A stretch of 64,000 bases of DNA from positions 62,001 to 126,000 of the forward strand of contig JADJUJ010000016.1 in NCBI GenBank assembly GCA_016710765.1, given 5' to 3'. This document shows, one piece after another, positions 27,205-36,201 of this stretch. Position numbers and translations under genes: made by a program. Under the pieces are notes generated by a model, which saw only the letters and a program-made list of their open reading frames with translations, was not told the origin of the DNA and ran no database searches. Each line of letters begins with the position of its first letter. The first letter of the stretch is position 1. The DNA comes from Lewinellaceae bacterium (GTDB lineage: Bacteria > Bacteroidota > Bacteroidia > Chitinophagales > Saprospiraceae).

Positions 27205-27700
27205 GTTTTGCTTTGCAAAAATAGTTGGTCCGCAGAAGGCGCAGTAGGCGCAGAAAGCGCAGAAGTTTTGCTTCGCAAAAACAGTTGACCCGCAGAAGGC
27301 GCAGAAAGCGCGGATGTTTTGCTTTGCAAAAATAGTTGGTCCGCAGAAGGCGCAGAAAGCGCGGATGTTTTGCTTCGCAAAAACAGTTGTCCCGCAGAAG
27401 GCGCAGAAAGCGCGGATGTTTTGCTTCGCAAAAACAGTTGTCCAAGCGCGAAGTTTTGCTTCGCAAAAAGTTGCCGCAAGCGCAGTTTTGCTTCGCAAAA
27501 ATAGTTGTCCCGCAGAAAGCGCAGAAAGCGCAGAAGTTTTGCTTCGCAAAAACAGTTGACCCGCAGAATGCGCAGAAAGCGCAGAAGTTTTGCTTTGCAA
27601 AAATAGTTGTCCCGCAGAAGGCGCAGTAGGCGCAGAAGTTTTGCTACGCAAAAATAGTTGGTCCGCAGAAGGCGCAGATGATTTGCTTCGCAAAAATCTG
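27205..27700. repeat. 11-copy tandem repeat array with an internal hairpin in each unit
   Basis: Eleven diverged units, mostly 51 bases (range about 32-60), each start with the palindrome TTTTGCTTCGCAAAA (or a TTT or TAC variant of the loop) and continue with a spacer such as CAGTTGTCC and two or three copies of the nonamer CGCAGAAGG/CGCAGAAAG. Length differences are multiples of nine, which fits gain or loss of nonamers, except for two short, degenerate units. Because 51 is divisible by three, several reading frames stay open across the array on both strands; I do not regard them as genes. The array fills the gap between hutH and a leftward lipoprotein gene. Confidence 0.9.
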
Positions 27701-27734
27701 TGGTAGCACAGACAGTTTATGGTTTAAGAATACA

Positions 27735-28631
27735 TCATTGGCCAATTGCGGACCCAGGCTCATCCGTGTTCCTTTTTGATTTTTTCCGAAGATCAATTAC
27801 AACATCCGGTCTGAATTCATCCCAGTCCCGCATATCCTTTTTTACCTTGGTTTCCCAACGGCTTAGCACCGTTTCCGGGTCGTTGGATGCCAGCAGTTCG
27901 GTATCCATTTGCGAGGCAATGTCTTGCCAGGCCTTTTGAGCAGCGCGTTCCATGGGTTTTGATGCTTTCGCAATGGCGGTAACATTTGGGGCCATTGCCT
28001 TGATGGACTGCTTGATCTTTCGCGCTTCCAGTTCTGCGAGGTCAAACTGTAATTGGGCCCTTCTGAGCGCGATATTCCTGTATTTTCCAACAGGAAGGCT
28101 GGTTGAGTCGGCAGAAAACTGGGTAATGGTCCTGACCGTCATGGTGCTGAAAAAGTTGCCCATCAGCCGGTGTTTGATGCTGCAGCGAATGGGTGGCAGC
28201 ACTGCATTACCTTGTCCACGAAGATCGGCTTCCTGTAGTGGTCGGGCTTTATCCCAGAAAATCAGGGCTTCAAAGCCCCCCAGATCGGGCAAATGGTACA
28301 ACTTCGCCTGGATGCGGTTACAATTGGAGCGTTCGGCTTCCGGCAATTTACGCTCCGTAATAACCATGAAATTGGCGCCAAATGGCGCCGATTTACGCCG
28401 GGCGGCTTCCACCACGTCCTCGTACTGGCAATCCAAACTTCGGCCGCGATCCACTGTTTTGACATCAAATAGAAACTGAGCGGTGCGCAAATCGGGCCTG
28501 GAATCGCTCAGGTTAATCACTGCGACATACTGGCTGGGCGGTAACCCTGTTATTGGTTTGCGCGGCTTTAACTGCATGGTACAGGCACTGAGGCCGAACA
28601 GCAGGAGAATGGGGAAGTATATTTTCTGCAT
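27735..28631 (-). CDS. lipoprotein of unknown function
   Basis: Predicted lipoprotein of 298 residues with signal and lipobox LSAC (Cys17). Residues about 70-95 (CQYEDVVEAARRKSAPFGAN then FMVITE) resemble the short alpha-beta region of RcsF-like or heavy-metal-binding-like domains, but the match is weak. The C-terminal half is charged and helical (RRAQLQFDLAELEARKIKQS, SRWETKVKKDMRDWDEF). I cannot assign a function. A long inverted repeat lies 26 bases upstream of the start and may be an operator or leader hairpin. Confidence 0.75.
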   Translation of the reverse strand: MQKIYFPILLLFGLSACTMQLKPRKPITGLPPSQYVAVINLSDSRPDLRTAQFLFDVKTVDRGRSLDCQYEDVVEAARRKSAPFGANFMVITERKLPEAERSNCNRIQAKLYHLPDLGGFEALIFWDKARPLQEADLRGQGNAVLPPIRCSIKHRLMGNFFSTMTVRTITQFSADSTSLPVGKYRNIALRRAQLQFDLAELEARKIKQSIKAMAPNVTAIAKASKPMERAAQKAWQDIASQMDTELLASNDPETVLSRWETKVKKDMRDWDEFRPDVVIDLRKKSKRNTDEPGSAIGQ

Positions 28632-28656
28632 ACAATAGTTATTGCTGACACGTTGC

Positions 28657-28699
28657 CTGGCGCAAGATAAAGCGCGTGTTTAAAATGTTCTTGCGCCAG
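28657..28699. promoter_or_regulatory. inverted repeat upstream of lipoprotein gene
   Basis: CTGGCGCAAGA at 28657-28667 and TCTTGCGCCAG at 28689-28699 form a perfect eleven-base stem with a 21-base spacer. It sits just upstream of the lipoprotein start and could be a regulator site or a leader hairpin. Confidence 0.5.
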
Positions 28700-28809
28700 A
28701 AAGGAACGGCGCAAAATTCAACATCTTTTGGCAGAAAAGAAATTCCATTGGAAAGTAGGTTGGGGAAATGCCTGTTTAGACAAAATCTTCAACATTCCCG
28801 ATGGCGTAA

Positions 28810-28852
28810 AAAGACTCAGGCGCGTTTTCCTGTTACTGAAAAACGCGCCTGA
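28810..28852 (-). terminator. intrinsic terminator of the single-pass protein gene (leftward)
   Basis: Thirteen-base stem TCAGGCGCGTTTT/AAAACGCGCCTGA, 11-base loop, followed on the reverse strand by GTCTTTTTACG. It lies 26 bases after the stop of the gene at 28878. Confidence 0.8.
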
Positions 28853-28877
28853 ACACCCCGGCTATACCAATCTCAAT

Positions 28878-29432
28878 TTAAGGGCGGGTTTCAGAACCGT
28901 CGTAGGCATTGAGGTTGATCACTTTGGGCTGAATTCCCAGTTTGGCCAGGTCTTCCGGACGCTGATAAAAATCCAGGAGTTCCTTCTGTGCCGAAGCCTC
29001 GTCGTCGAAGCGAATGCATGCCATGTACACGTTGCCAGGGTTGCGCAGCAGCAATTCAATTTTTCGTTGGGTGAATACCCTGGCCATACGCTCAACAGCA
29101 GCCATTTCCGTGGATTCTGTTAGTAATACTACCCATGGGTGATCGGGTACCGCCAGTTGGGTTTCTGCAGCTGGCTCATCCGCCTCAATCCGAATGGCTT
29201 GAGGAATGGGGTCCTGGTACTTCAGATCGACTGGAATTTCCGGCTCTGTCCCATTTTTTGGGCTAATGACCAACTGTTCGATGCCCTTAGCATCCAGGTT
29301 GGGAGATGTTGCGGATCTGTTTTGATGAAAAAAATAAGCGCCAAAACAAAGGGCAACTGCGGTAATAAGGATTGGTCCGGCAGGAAATCCTGACCTTGGT
29401 TCAAATGCTTTAAATGCTCGATTAGGCTCCAT
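28878..29432 (-). CDS. single-pass membrane protein with SPOR-like C-terminal region
   Basis: Protein of 184 residues with one membrane helix at about 18-34 (GPILITAVALCFGAYFF), an extended Pro/Glu-rich linker and a compact C-terminal domain of about 80 residues (HPWVVLLTESTEMAAVERMA, VYMACIRFDDEASAQKELLDFY). The alternation of strand-helix-strand with ACIRF before a helix is like SPOR peptidoglycan-binding domains, but the similarity is only structural in feel. The ATG at 29432 is preferred to a TTG at 29459. It is divergent from recF. Confidence 0.65.
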   Translation of the reverse strand: MEPNRAFKAFEPRSGFPAGPILITAVALCFGAYFFHQNRSATSPNLDAKGIEQLVISPKNGTEPEIPVDLKYQDPIPQAIRIEADEPAAETQLAVPDHPWVVLLTESTEMAAVERMARVFTQRKIELLLRNPGNVYMACIRFDDEASAQKELLDFYQRPEDLAKLGIQPKVINLNAYDGSETRP

Positions 29433-29667
29433 AACGCTTTGGTTTTTTAATGTTGACAAATGGTTGTCATGGGTATCGCGGGATTAAATCAGCGTGTTGG
29501 ATTAACAGAAACGGTATTATACTATGCGGCAGACCTCAATTGGAATGCATGGGTAAAGATATAAGCGTTTTAAATGATAAATTTGTTTCATTTGAAAGGT
29601 TAAAATGTAAATTTTTAACATGTTGCTTTCGCGGATTGAAATCAACGACACTTCAATTCAACCTGCG

Positions 29668-29675
29668 TACCTTTG
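29668..29675 (+). promoter_or_regulatory. Bacteroidota -7 box (TACCTTTG) for recF
   Basis: TACCTTTG lies only ten bases before the recF ATG, implying a very short or absent 5' leader. The divergent gap also holds a small hairpin GTTAAAA/TTTTAAC (29599-29619). Confidence 0.4.
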
Positions 29676-29685
29676 ACCACTGTAT

Positions 29686-30786
29686 ATGTTTCTCCAACAA
29701 TTAAAAGTAACCGGCTTTAAGAATATTTCTGCGGCGCAGCTCGATTTTTCGCAGCGGCTGAACTGTTTTGTCGGTTTAAATGGGCTGGGAAAGACCAATT
29801 GTTTGGACGCAATCCACTACCTGTGTCTCTGCAAGAGTCACCGCGGGCTCCCGGACCGCAACCTGGTGAAACACGGCCAAGATTTTTTCCGGCTCGAAGC
29901 GCTGTTTCTGGATGAGGAGCGCGCCAGCAAGGTGGTGGCAAAATTCGCAACAGGATCGCGGAAGGAGTTTGAACGCAATGGCGCTGCAGTGGAGCGCCTT
30001 GCTGACTACGTCGGACTGTATCCGGTGGTTATGATTGCCCCCGACGATGTCAGTCTGGTACAGGAAGGCTCGGAGGAGCGCCGGCGCTTTCTCGATACCA
30101 CCTTGTCGCAAATCTCCTCCAATTACCTCCAACAATTGATTCAGTACAACAACTTGTTGCGGCAGCGCAATGCCCTGCTCAAAACTTTCGCCGAGGAAAG
30201 GCGGTTTGATGCGGCACTTTTGTCGGTCTATGACCATCAAATGGAGGCGCCAGCAGCGGTTTTGTACCAACAGCGGCGGGAATTTTTAGCCAGGTTCAGT
30301 CCCATGCTCAGCGAATTATACGCCCTGATTTCCGGGCAACGGGAATCTGCCTTTATCGGTTATGATACTGATGCTCCTTTGGATGGCGCTACTATGGTCC
30401 ATCTCCTTGAATCACACCGGGAGAAAGACCGCGCGCTACAACGCACCACGGTTGGGCCCCACCGCGACGATCTGAACATGCAACTGAGCGACCTGCAGGT
30501 AAAAAAATACGCCTCACAAGGCCAGATTAAATCCTATCTCCTGGCGATGCGTTTGGCCCAGTATGAAATATTGCGACAGGAAAAAGGGGTGTCGCCGCTA
30601 CTCCTGTTGGACGATATTTTTGACAAGCTCGACGCAGAGCGGGTGCAGCAACTCATCGGATTGATAATTGAGCGCGATTTTGGCCAGATATTCATCACCG
30701 ACGCCCAGAAGCCACGTATGGAAGCGGTTTTAGCGGCATTTCCCGGCGACCATCAAGTGTTTGATGTGACGTTCGGATTGGAATAA
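29686..30786 (+). CDS. recF: DNA replication and repair protein RecF
   Basis: SMC-like ATPase that helps load RecA at single-strand gaps; 366 residues. Walker A is GLNGLGKTNCLDAI (about 30-43), the ABC-type signature region reads ASQGQIKSYLLAMRLAQ and Walker B is PLLLLDDIFDKLD (about 302-314), followed by IFITDAQ. The start MFLQQLKVTGFKNI is typical. It is not next to dnaA or dnaN, as in other Bacteroidota. It converges on a beta-lactamase-fold gene. Confidence 0.96.
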   Translation: MFLQQLKVTGFKNISAAQLDFSQRLNCFVGLNGLGKTNCLDAIHYLCLCKSHRGLPDRNLVKHGQDFFRLEALFLDEERASKVVAKFATGSRKEFERNGAAVERLADYVGLYPVVMIAPDDVSLVQEGSEERRRFLDTTLSQISSNYLQQLIQYNNLLRQRNALLKTFAEERRFDAALLSVYDHQMEAPAAVLYQQRREFLARFSPMLSELYALISGQRESAFIGYDTDAPLDGATMVHLLESHREKDRALQRTTVGPHRDDLNMQLSDLQVKKYASQGQIKSYLLAMRLAQYEILRQEKGVSPLLLLDDIFDKLDAERVQQLIGLIIERDFGQIFITDAQKPRMEAVLAAFPGDHQVFDVTFGLE

Positions 30787-30833
30787 CTTGCTTTTGGCCC
30801 ACCACAAGGGCAAACTAGCCGTCCTATCCAATG

Positions 30834-32015
30834 TCAGTCCCGAACCAGGTTGAAAAATTCGGGTATGCAATCACCTGAAAGCGGCGCGGCGCCGTTGAAC
30901 AACACGCAGATACCATAATGCCGCTTGCGGTCGAGGGCAATTTCACCTTTAAAGCCATTTACATAACCTGCGTGGTACACCAGAGTGTCCGACCCTTGTA
31001 CCAGCGTACGGAAGCCGAGCCCGTACCAGGCTTCTTTGGGGCCTTCCCAATGTCGAAATGCCCGCCGTTCATTTTCAGTTCGTACCCTTGGCCGATAAAT
31101 GGTGTTCAGGGTGGAATCTGCGATCAGACCAGGCTTTTGCCCCATCAGGAGCAGTAGCCACTGCCCCATATCACTGATGCTGGCGTTTACGCCACCTGCG
31201 GCGGCGGTATTGTAATAGCTATTGGATATTTTTTCCTCCTGCCAGCCATATTTTGTGTTGTGGTGCGGCGTAGCCCGATCGTCTTGCGCCATGATGTCGG
31301 CATAGGCCGAGGAGGCTGTTTTCATCCCTGCCGGCTCAAAAATTTTCTCCCGTAGGTTATCCTGGTACGACTTACCCGATGCCGCCCGTATAACTTCCTC
31401 GATACAACTGAATGCAGCATTTTGATAACTGTACAAAATGCCTTCCTTCGCATTCAAGGGTACCTGGGGGAAATATTGCGAGGCGATTTCGGTTACCGTC
31501 AAACCCTTTTCCACCAGGTTGGTATAGGCGTGGTAGGGCAATCCGGTGGTGTGCGACAGTAGGTGGGTGAGTTCAATGCGTTTGGTTTGTGCCGCGTCGC
31601 GCAGCCTGAAGGCCGGAAAATAGGCGACTACTTTGTCGTTCCACGCCAGGGTGCTGTCTTCCACCAGCATGCCGGTGAGTACCGCCGCAAAGCCCTTGGA
31701 AAGCGATCCAATTCTGAAAACGGTATGTTCATCCACCGGTACCGGAGAATGTGCGCTTCGCACGCCGTAGCCCTGGCAAAAGACCACTTTGTCGTTGTGT
31801 ACAATGACTACCGCTGCCCCTGGTGAGCCATTTTCCAGCATTGCATTGGTAAAATAGGCGTCGAAAGCACTGACCAGGCTGGCGGTTTCCGGGTCGAGGG
31901 AAATTGCTTGCCGGGCAGGGAGAGGGGAGGGCAGCATGGCGCTGCCACTGTTGGAAAATTTCAGAAAAAAGGAGCTGGTAATGATGAGGGCCAGCAAAGC
32001 AATCCATTTTCGCAT
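30834..32015 (-). CDS. serine beta-lactamase-fold hydrolase (class C/penicillin-binding-like), exported
   Basis: Exported hydrolase of 393 residues. A signal segment is followed by the three active-site motifs of the family: Ser104-Leu-Ser-Lys107 in FRIGSLSKGF, Tyr-x-Asn in YSYQNAAF and His-Ala-Gly in VYHAGYVNGF. Such proteins act as peptidases, esterases or beta-lactamases; HLLSHTTGLP is shared by the whole family, so the specificity cannot be set. The ATG at 32015 is preferred over a TTG two codons earlier. Confidence 0.9.
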   Translation of the reverse strand: MRKWIALLALIITSSFFLKFSNSGSAMLPSPLPARQAISLDPETASLVSAFDAYFTNAMLENGSPGAAVVIVHNDKVVFCQGYGVRSAHSPVPVDEHTVFRIGSLSKGFAAVLTGMLVEDSTLAWNDKVVAYFPAFRLRDAAQTKRIELTHLLSHTTGLPYHAYTNLVEKGLTVTEIASQYFPQVPLNAKEGILYSYQNAAFSCIEEVIRAASGKSYQDNLREKIFEPAGMKTASSAYADIMAQDDRATPHHNTKYGWQEEKISNSYYNTAAAGGVNASISDMGQWLLLLMGQKPGLIADSTLNTIYRPRVRTENERRAFRHWEGPKEAWYGLGFRTLVQGSDTLVYHAGYVNGFKGEIALDRKRHYGICVLFNGAAPLSGDCIPEFFNLVRD

Positions 32016-32198
32016 CCGCAATTATACGATGTTTGCCTAATATGATTTTAAAAGTCAGGATAAATTTGAACCAGATGATCATCCTTAGCTGGTATTCGGA
32101 GGGAATTTAAGGAGTCCTCAACGGTCATATCTGCTATCATCGTTGCGCATGTTCCCATTTATATTGCTACAAAACCGTCATTATTCCCTTGAAGCGCC

Positions 32199-32206
32199 TA
32201 CTTTTG
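32199..32206 (+). promoter_or_regulatory. Bacteroidota -7 box (TACTTTTG) for argS
   Basis: TACTTTTG lies 25 bases before the argS ATG; the -33 element is not clear. Confidence 0.45.
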
Positions 32207-32231
32207 CGTTTTCGCAAACGAAACTACATTC

Positions 32232-34083
32232 ATGGACATTATTTCGGCTATTCAGCAGGCTGTTGCGGCTGCGCTCCAATCCCTTTACCAGGCTGAAAGC
32301 AAGCCTGAAGCCATACAGGTATCGACTACCGCTTCGGACTTCAGTGGTGATTACACCATAGTTGTTTTTCCCTTTGTGCGCTTCGCCAAAAAAGCGCCTG
32401 ATGTAGTGGCTGCTGAAATCGGTGCATTTGTACAGCAGCAGGTGCCCGAAGTGCATGGATTCAATGTCATTAAAGGTTTTTTGAACCTGGAACTCGATGC
32501 AGCCTACTGGCAGCAGTTTTTAGCCTCGGTGCTGGCCGACCCCAATTTTGGGCGGCAACCCCGGAATGGTCACAAAGTACTGGTGGAGTATTCCTCCCCG
32601 AATACCAACAAGCCGCTTCACCTGGGGCACGTGCGCAATTGCCTTTTAGGGTGGTCCAGTGCCGCTATTTTAGATGCTGCCGGCAGCGATGTGGTGAAAG
32701 TGCAAATTGTGAACGATCGCGGTGTGGCCATTTGCAAGAGCATGCTGGCCTGGAAATTGTTTGGTGCAGGTAAAACCCCGGAAAACTCGGGTGAAAAAGG
32801 AGATCACCTCGTGGGCGATTTTTATGTGCTGTTTGAAAATGCCACCAAAGAAGAATACGCTGCCTGGCAAACAAAACCGGAAGCCAAAGCGCTGTTTGAA
32901 GCCCAGCACAAACCAGAACAGGATGAAAAAGCATTTTTTAAGGACTATAAAAACAAATGGTTCAATGAATACTCCGAGCTGGGTGCGAGTGTGCGCGAGA
33001 TGCTGCTGAAATGGGAAGACAACGACCCCGAAACCCGCCAGCTTTGGAAACAAATGAACGATTGGGTGTATGCCGGATTCGAACAAACCTATGCGGATCT
33101 GGGCGTCGATTTTGATAAATTGTATTACGAAAGCGACACCTATCTGCTCCGGAAAAGACATCGTTGAAGATCGTCTGCAGAAAGGCGTATTTTATAAAAA
33201 GGACGATGGCTCAGTCTGGGTTGACCTCACTGAGGCAGGCTTTGACCAAAAAGTGGTCCTGCGCGCCGATGGCACCTCCGTGTACATCACACAGGACCTT
33301 GGAACTGCCCGGATGCGTTACGATGATTTTCATTGCGACCGGATGGTGTATGTGGTGGCCGACGAGCAGAATTACCACTTCTCTGTGCTCTTTGAGGTGC
33401 TCAAGCGCCTTGGTGAGCCTTATGCTGCGGGTTTGCACCACCTTTCGTATGGTCTGGTGGAACTCCCTACGGGCAGGATGAAAACCCGGGAGGGTACGGT
33501 GGTGGATGCCGATGACCTGATGGAGGAAGTGGTACGCATCGCCCGCGAACAGGCCTCCGAGCGCGGGGAAGCAGAAGGGCTGAGCCAGGCGGAACGCGAC
33601 GCCAATTTGCGCAAGGTGGGTATTGGCGCCATGAAATTTTTCATGATCAAGGTCAATCCGAAGCGAAAGATGATCTTCAACCCGGAAGAATCGGTGGATT
33701 TGCAGGGCCAAACCGGTCCCTACATTCAGTATTCCTACGTCCGGATCAATGGGGTTTCCCAGCGGGTAGAGAAAGAAGGCATCGACCTTAGTATTGCCGG
33801 CCAATACACCCAGATATTGCCCCAGGAAAAAGAATTGCTCAAAGCAGTCCACGAATACCCTGCTGCCATCCTTCAGGCTGCTGCGGAAATGGATCCCTCA
33901 CACATCGCCAATTTCTGTTATAACCTGGCCAAAAGTTACCACCGGTTCTGGCATGACCTGAGCATCTTCCAGGCAGAAAGCCCTGCCGCAAGGGCCTTCC
34001 GATTGCAACTCAGTCGTGCCGTTGGGCAGGTATTGCGCTCGGGCATGGGGCTGTTGGGTATTGAAATGCCCGATCGGATGTAA
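32232..34083 (+). CDS. argS: arginyl-tRNA synthetase (one-base frameshift)
   Basis: Class I synthetase of about 616 residues that charges tRNA-Arg. The N-terminal Arg-tRNA-synt-N domain (about 1-100) precedes the HIGH-like motif HLGHVRN in KPLHLGHVRNCLLG. Later motifs are VYVVADEQNYHFSVLF and the KMSKS-equivalent GRMKTREGTVV. A C-terminal DALR anticodon domain ends MGLLGIEMPDRM. The frame breaks at 33149-33150, where one C too many turns YLLGKDIVEDRL into a stop. Because argS is essential, a sequencing or assembly error is the simplest reading. Confidence 0.94.
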
Positions 34084-34086
34084 TTA

Positions 34087-34135
34087 GTCTTTGGTCTTTG
34101 GTCTTTGGTCTTTAGTCTTTAGTCTTTGGTCTTTT
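34087..34135. repeat. GTCTTTG/GTCTTTA heptamer tandem repeat
   Basis: Seven near-perfect head-to-tail copies of GTCTTTR begin directly after the argS stop. Inverted copies of the phrase (AAAGACC) occur at about 34270-34300. The 400-base gap up to fhs (34084-34488) also has a weak hairpin CCGAACA/TGTTCGG at 34145-34164 and TTTGCC-AAA-GGCAAA at 34429-34443, but no gene that I can support. Confidence 0.75.
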
Positions 34136-34488
34136 GGCTTTGACCCGAACATCTTATTGTTCGGTTTACAAGGCATTGCATTTTGCCAAAATCAGGATTG
34201 ATAAATTATTCGTACCGTGGTGTTTAATAATTAGGCTTGTTGCGGCATTTTAAACCCAGGTCGTAACGAAAGACCAGCCACAAAAGGCGAAAGACCAGTT
34301 GAGTCTTTTGTTTCGATTTAGTTCATTGTTTGTGGGAAATTACCTTTTTGGATGCTGATACAGTACCAGCATGGTGGCGTATCGGGCAAAAACAAACCAT
34401 CTCCGGTTTCCTATCTGATCTAAAATTTGCCAAAGGCAAAAACCATTTTAGTATATTGCGGCCGCCTAACTAAAAATAAAATTCAGAT

Positions 34489-36152
34489 ATGCTTACCGAC
34501 ATCGAAATCGCCCAACAAGCCCAACTCCGCAAAATTACACCCCTGGCCCAGGAAAAACTTAACATCCCTGAGGATGCGCTTGAGCCTTACGGCCATTACA
34601 AAGCAAAGGTTTCGCTGGAATACCTGCGTGCACTGCCAGAAAACAAAAACAGCAAATTGATTCTTGTAACGGCCGTCAGCCCGACACCAGCCGGTGAGGG
34701 GAAAACCACCACCACGGTTGGTCTTGGCGATGCATTGTCCAGAATAGGTAAAAAAACACTGATTTGTTTGCGGGAACCCAGTTTGGGGCCGGTATTTGGT
34801 ATGAAAGGTGGTGCTGCCGGTGGCGGTCATGCGCAGGTGGTTCCCATGGAAGACATCAACCTGCATTTTACCGGCGATTTCAGCGCCATAGGCTTGGCAC
34901 ACAACCTCTTGTCGGCCCTGCTAGATAACCATATCCATCAGGGCAATGTGCTGGACATTGATGTGCGCCGCGTGCAGTGGAAGCGCGTAGTGGACATGAA
35001 CGACCGCGCCTTGCGCCATGTGGTAGTTGGTCTTGGAGGTGTTGCCAACGGTTATCCAAGGGAAGACGGCTACGATATCGTGGTTGCTTCAGAAATCATG
35101 GCCATCTTTTGCCTGGCTACTTCTTTGATCGACTTAAAAGAACGCCTTGGGAACATTGTCGTGGCCTACAACCGCAAGCGTGAACCCATTCGCGCACGCG
35201 ACCTGAATGCACATGGCGCCATGACGGTGTTGCTAAAGACGCACTCAAACCCAATCTGGTGCAAACCCTTGAGCACACACCGGCTTTCATTCATGGCGGT
35301 CCGTTCGCCAATATTGCCCATGGATGCAATACCGTTATCGCAACCAAAAGCGCCATGAAAATGGCCGATTATGTGGTTACCGAGGCTGGCTTTGGCGCTG
35401 ATCTGGGTGCTGAAAAGTTTGTCGACATCAAATGCCGCAAAGCGGGGCTTCGTCCCGATGCTGTCGTGCTGGTGGCCACCCTCCGTGCCCTCAAATATCA
35501 GGGAGGTGCAGATTTGAAGGAACTGAACCAGGAAAACCTCGATGCACTTGCCAAAGGTTTTGTCAACCTGGAACGGCACGTGAACAACATCAAGAACCAC
35601 TTCGGCCTGCCTTGTGTGGTGGCCATCAATAATTTTACCTTCGACACGGAAGCCGAAATCAACCTGTTGCGGGAAAAACTCGATCGCTATGGGGCGAAGG
35701 TGGTGTTGTCAAAACATTGGGCTGAAGGAGGCGCGGGAGCAGAAGACCTTGCCCGTACAGTCGTAGAAACCATTGATCAGGAAGAGAATAATTTCCATTT
35801 TGTATATGAAGATGACATGTCCTTGTGGGACAAAATGAAAGCCATCGCCACCAAAATTTATGGCGCGGACGACATTAGTGCAGATGCCAGCGTAAAAACC
35901 CAAATCAGAAAACTCGAAGAACAGGGCTATGGCCACTATCCGGTTTGCGTTGCCAAAACCCAGTATTCCTTTTCTACAGACCCTAAAAAACTGGGGGCCC
36001 CCTCCGGTCATATCGTGAACGTCAGGGAAGTGCGCCTGTCGGCAGGTGCTGAATTCGTCGTCATGATTTGTGGCGATGTGATGACGATGCCCGGGCTGCC
36101 CAAAGTGCCGTCTGCAGAAAAAATTGACATTGATGAAAAGGAATGGTGGTAG
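34489..36152 (+). CDS. fhs: formate-tetrahydrofolate ligase (one-base frameshift)
   Basis: ATP-dependent ligase making 10-formyltetrahydrofolate from formate; about 554 residues after correction, the family norm. The P-loop-like ATP site is TPAGEGKTTTTVGL near residue 65; other motifs are EPSLGPVFGMKGGAAGGG, FTGDFSAIGLAHNLLSAL and FIHGGPFANIAHGCNTVIAT. The frame breaks at AAA 35235-35237, where a fourth A restores LLKDALKPNLVQTLEHTP. Together with metH and folP elsewhere in the window it points to an active one-carbon pathway. Confidence 0.95.
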
Positions 36153-36201
36153 GTTTGTTTTAACCGAATCTACCTGCCATTTAATGCAACGGTAAAAACC
36201 T

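Noticed and set aside
27078..27693. Reading frames of 60-160 codons over the hairpin repeat array on both strands
   Set aside because: The 51-base unit is divisible by three, so frames stay open in several phases and both strands; the products are low-complexity and unlike known proteins.
27205..27700. CRISPR array
   Set aside because: Units lack unique spacers of constant length; the internal parts are themselves repeats, and no cas gene is present.
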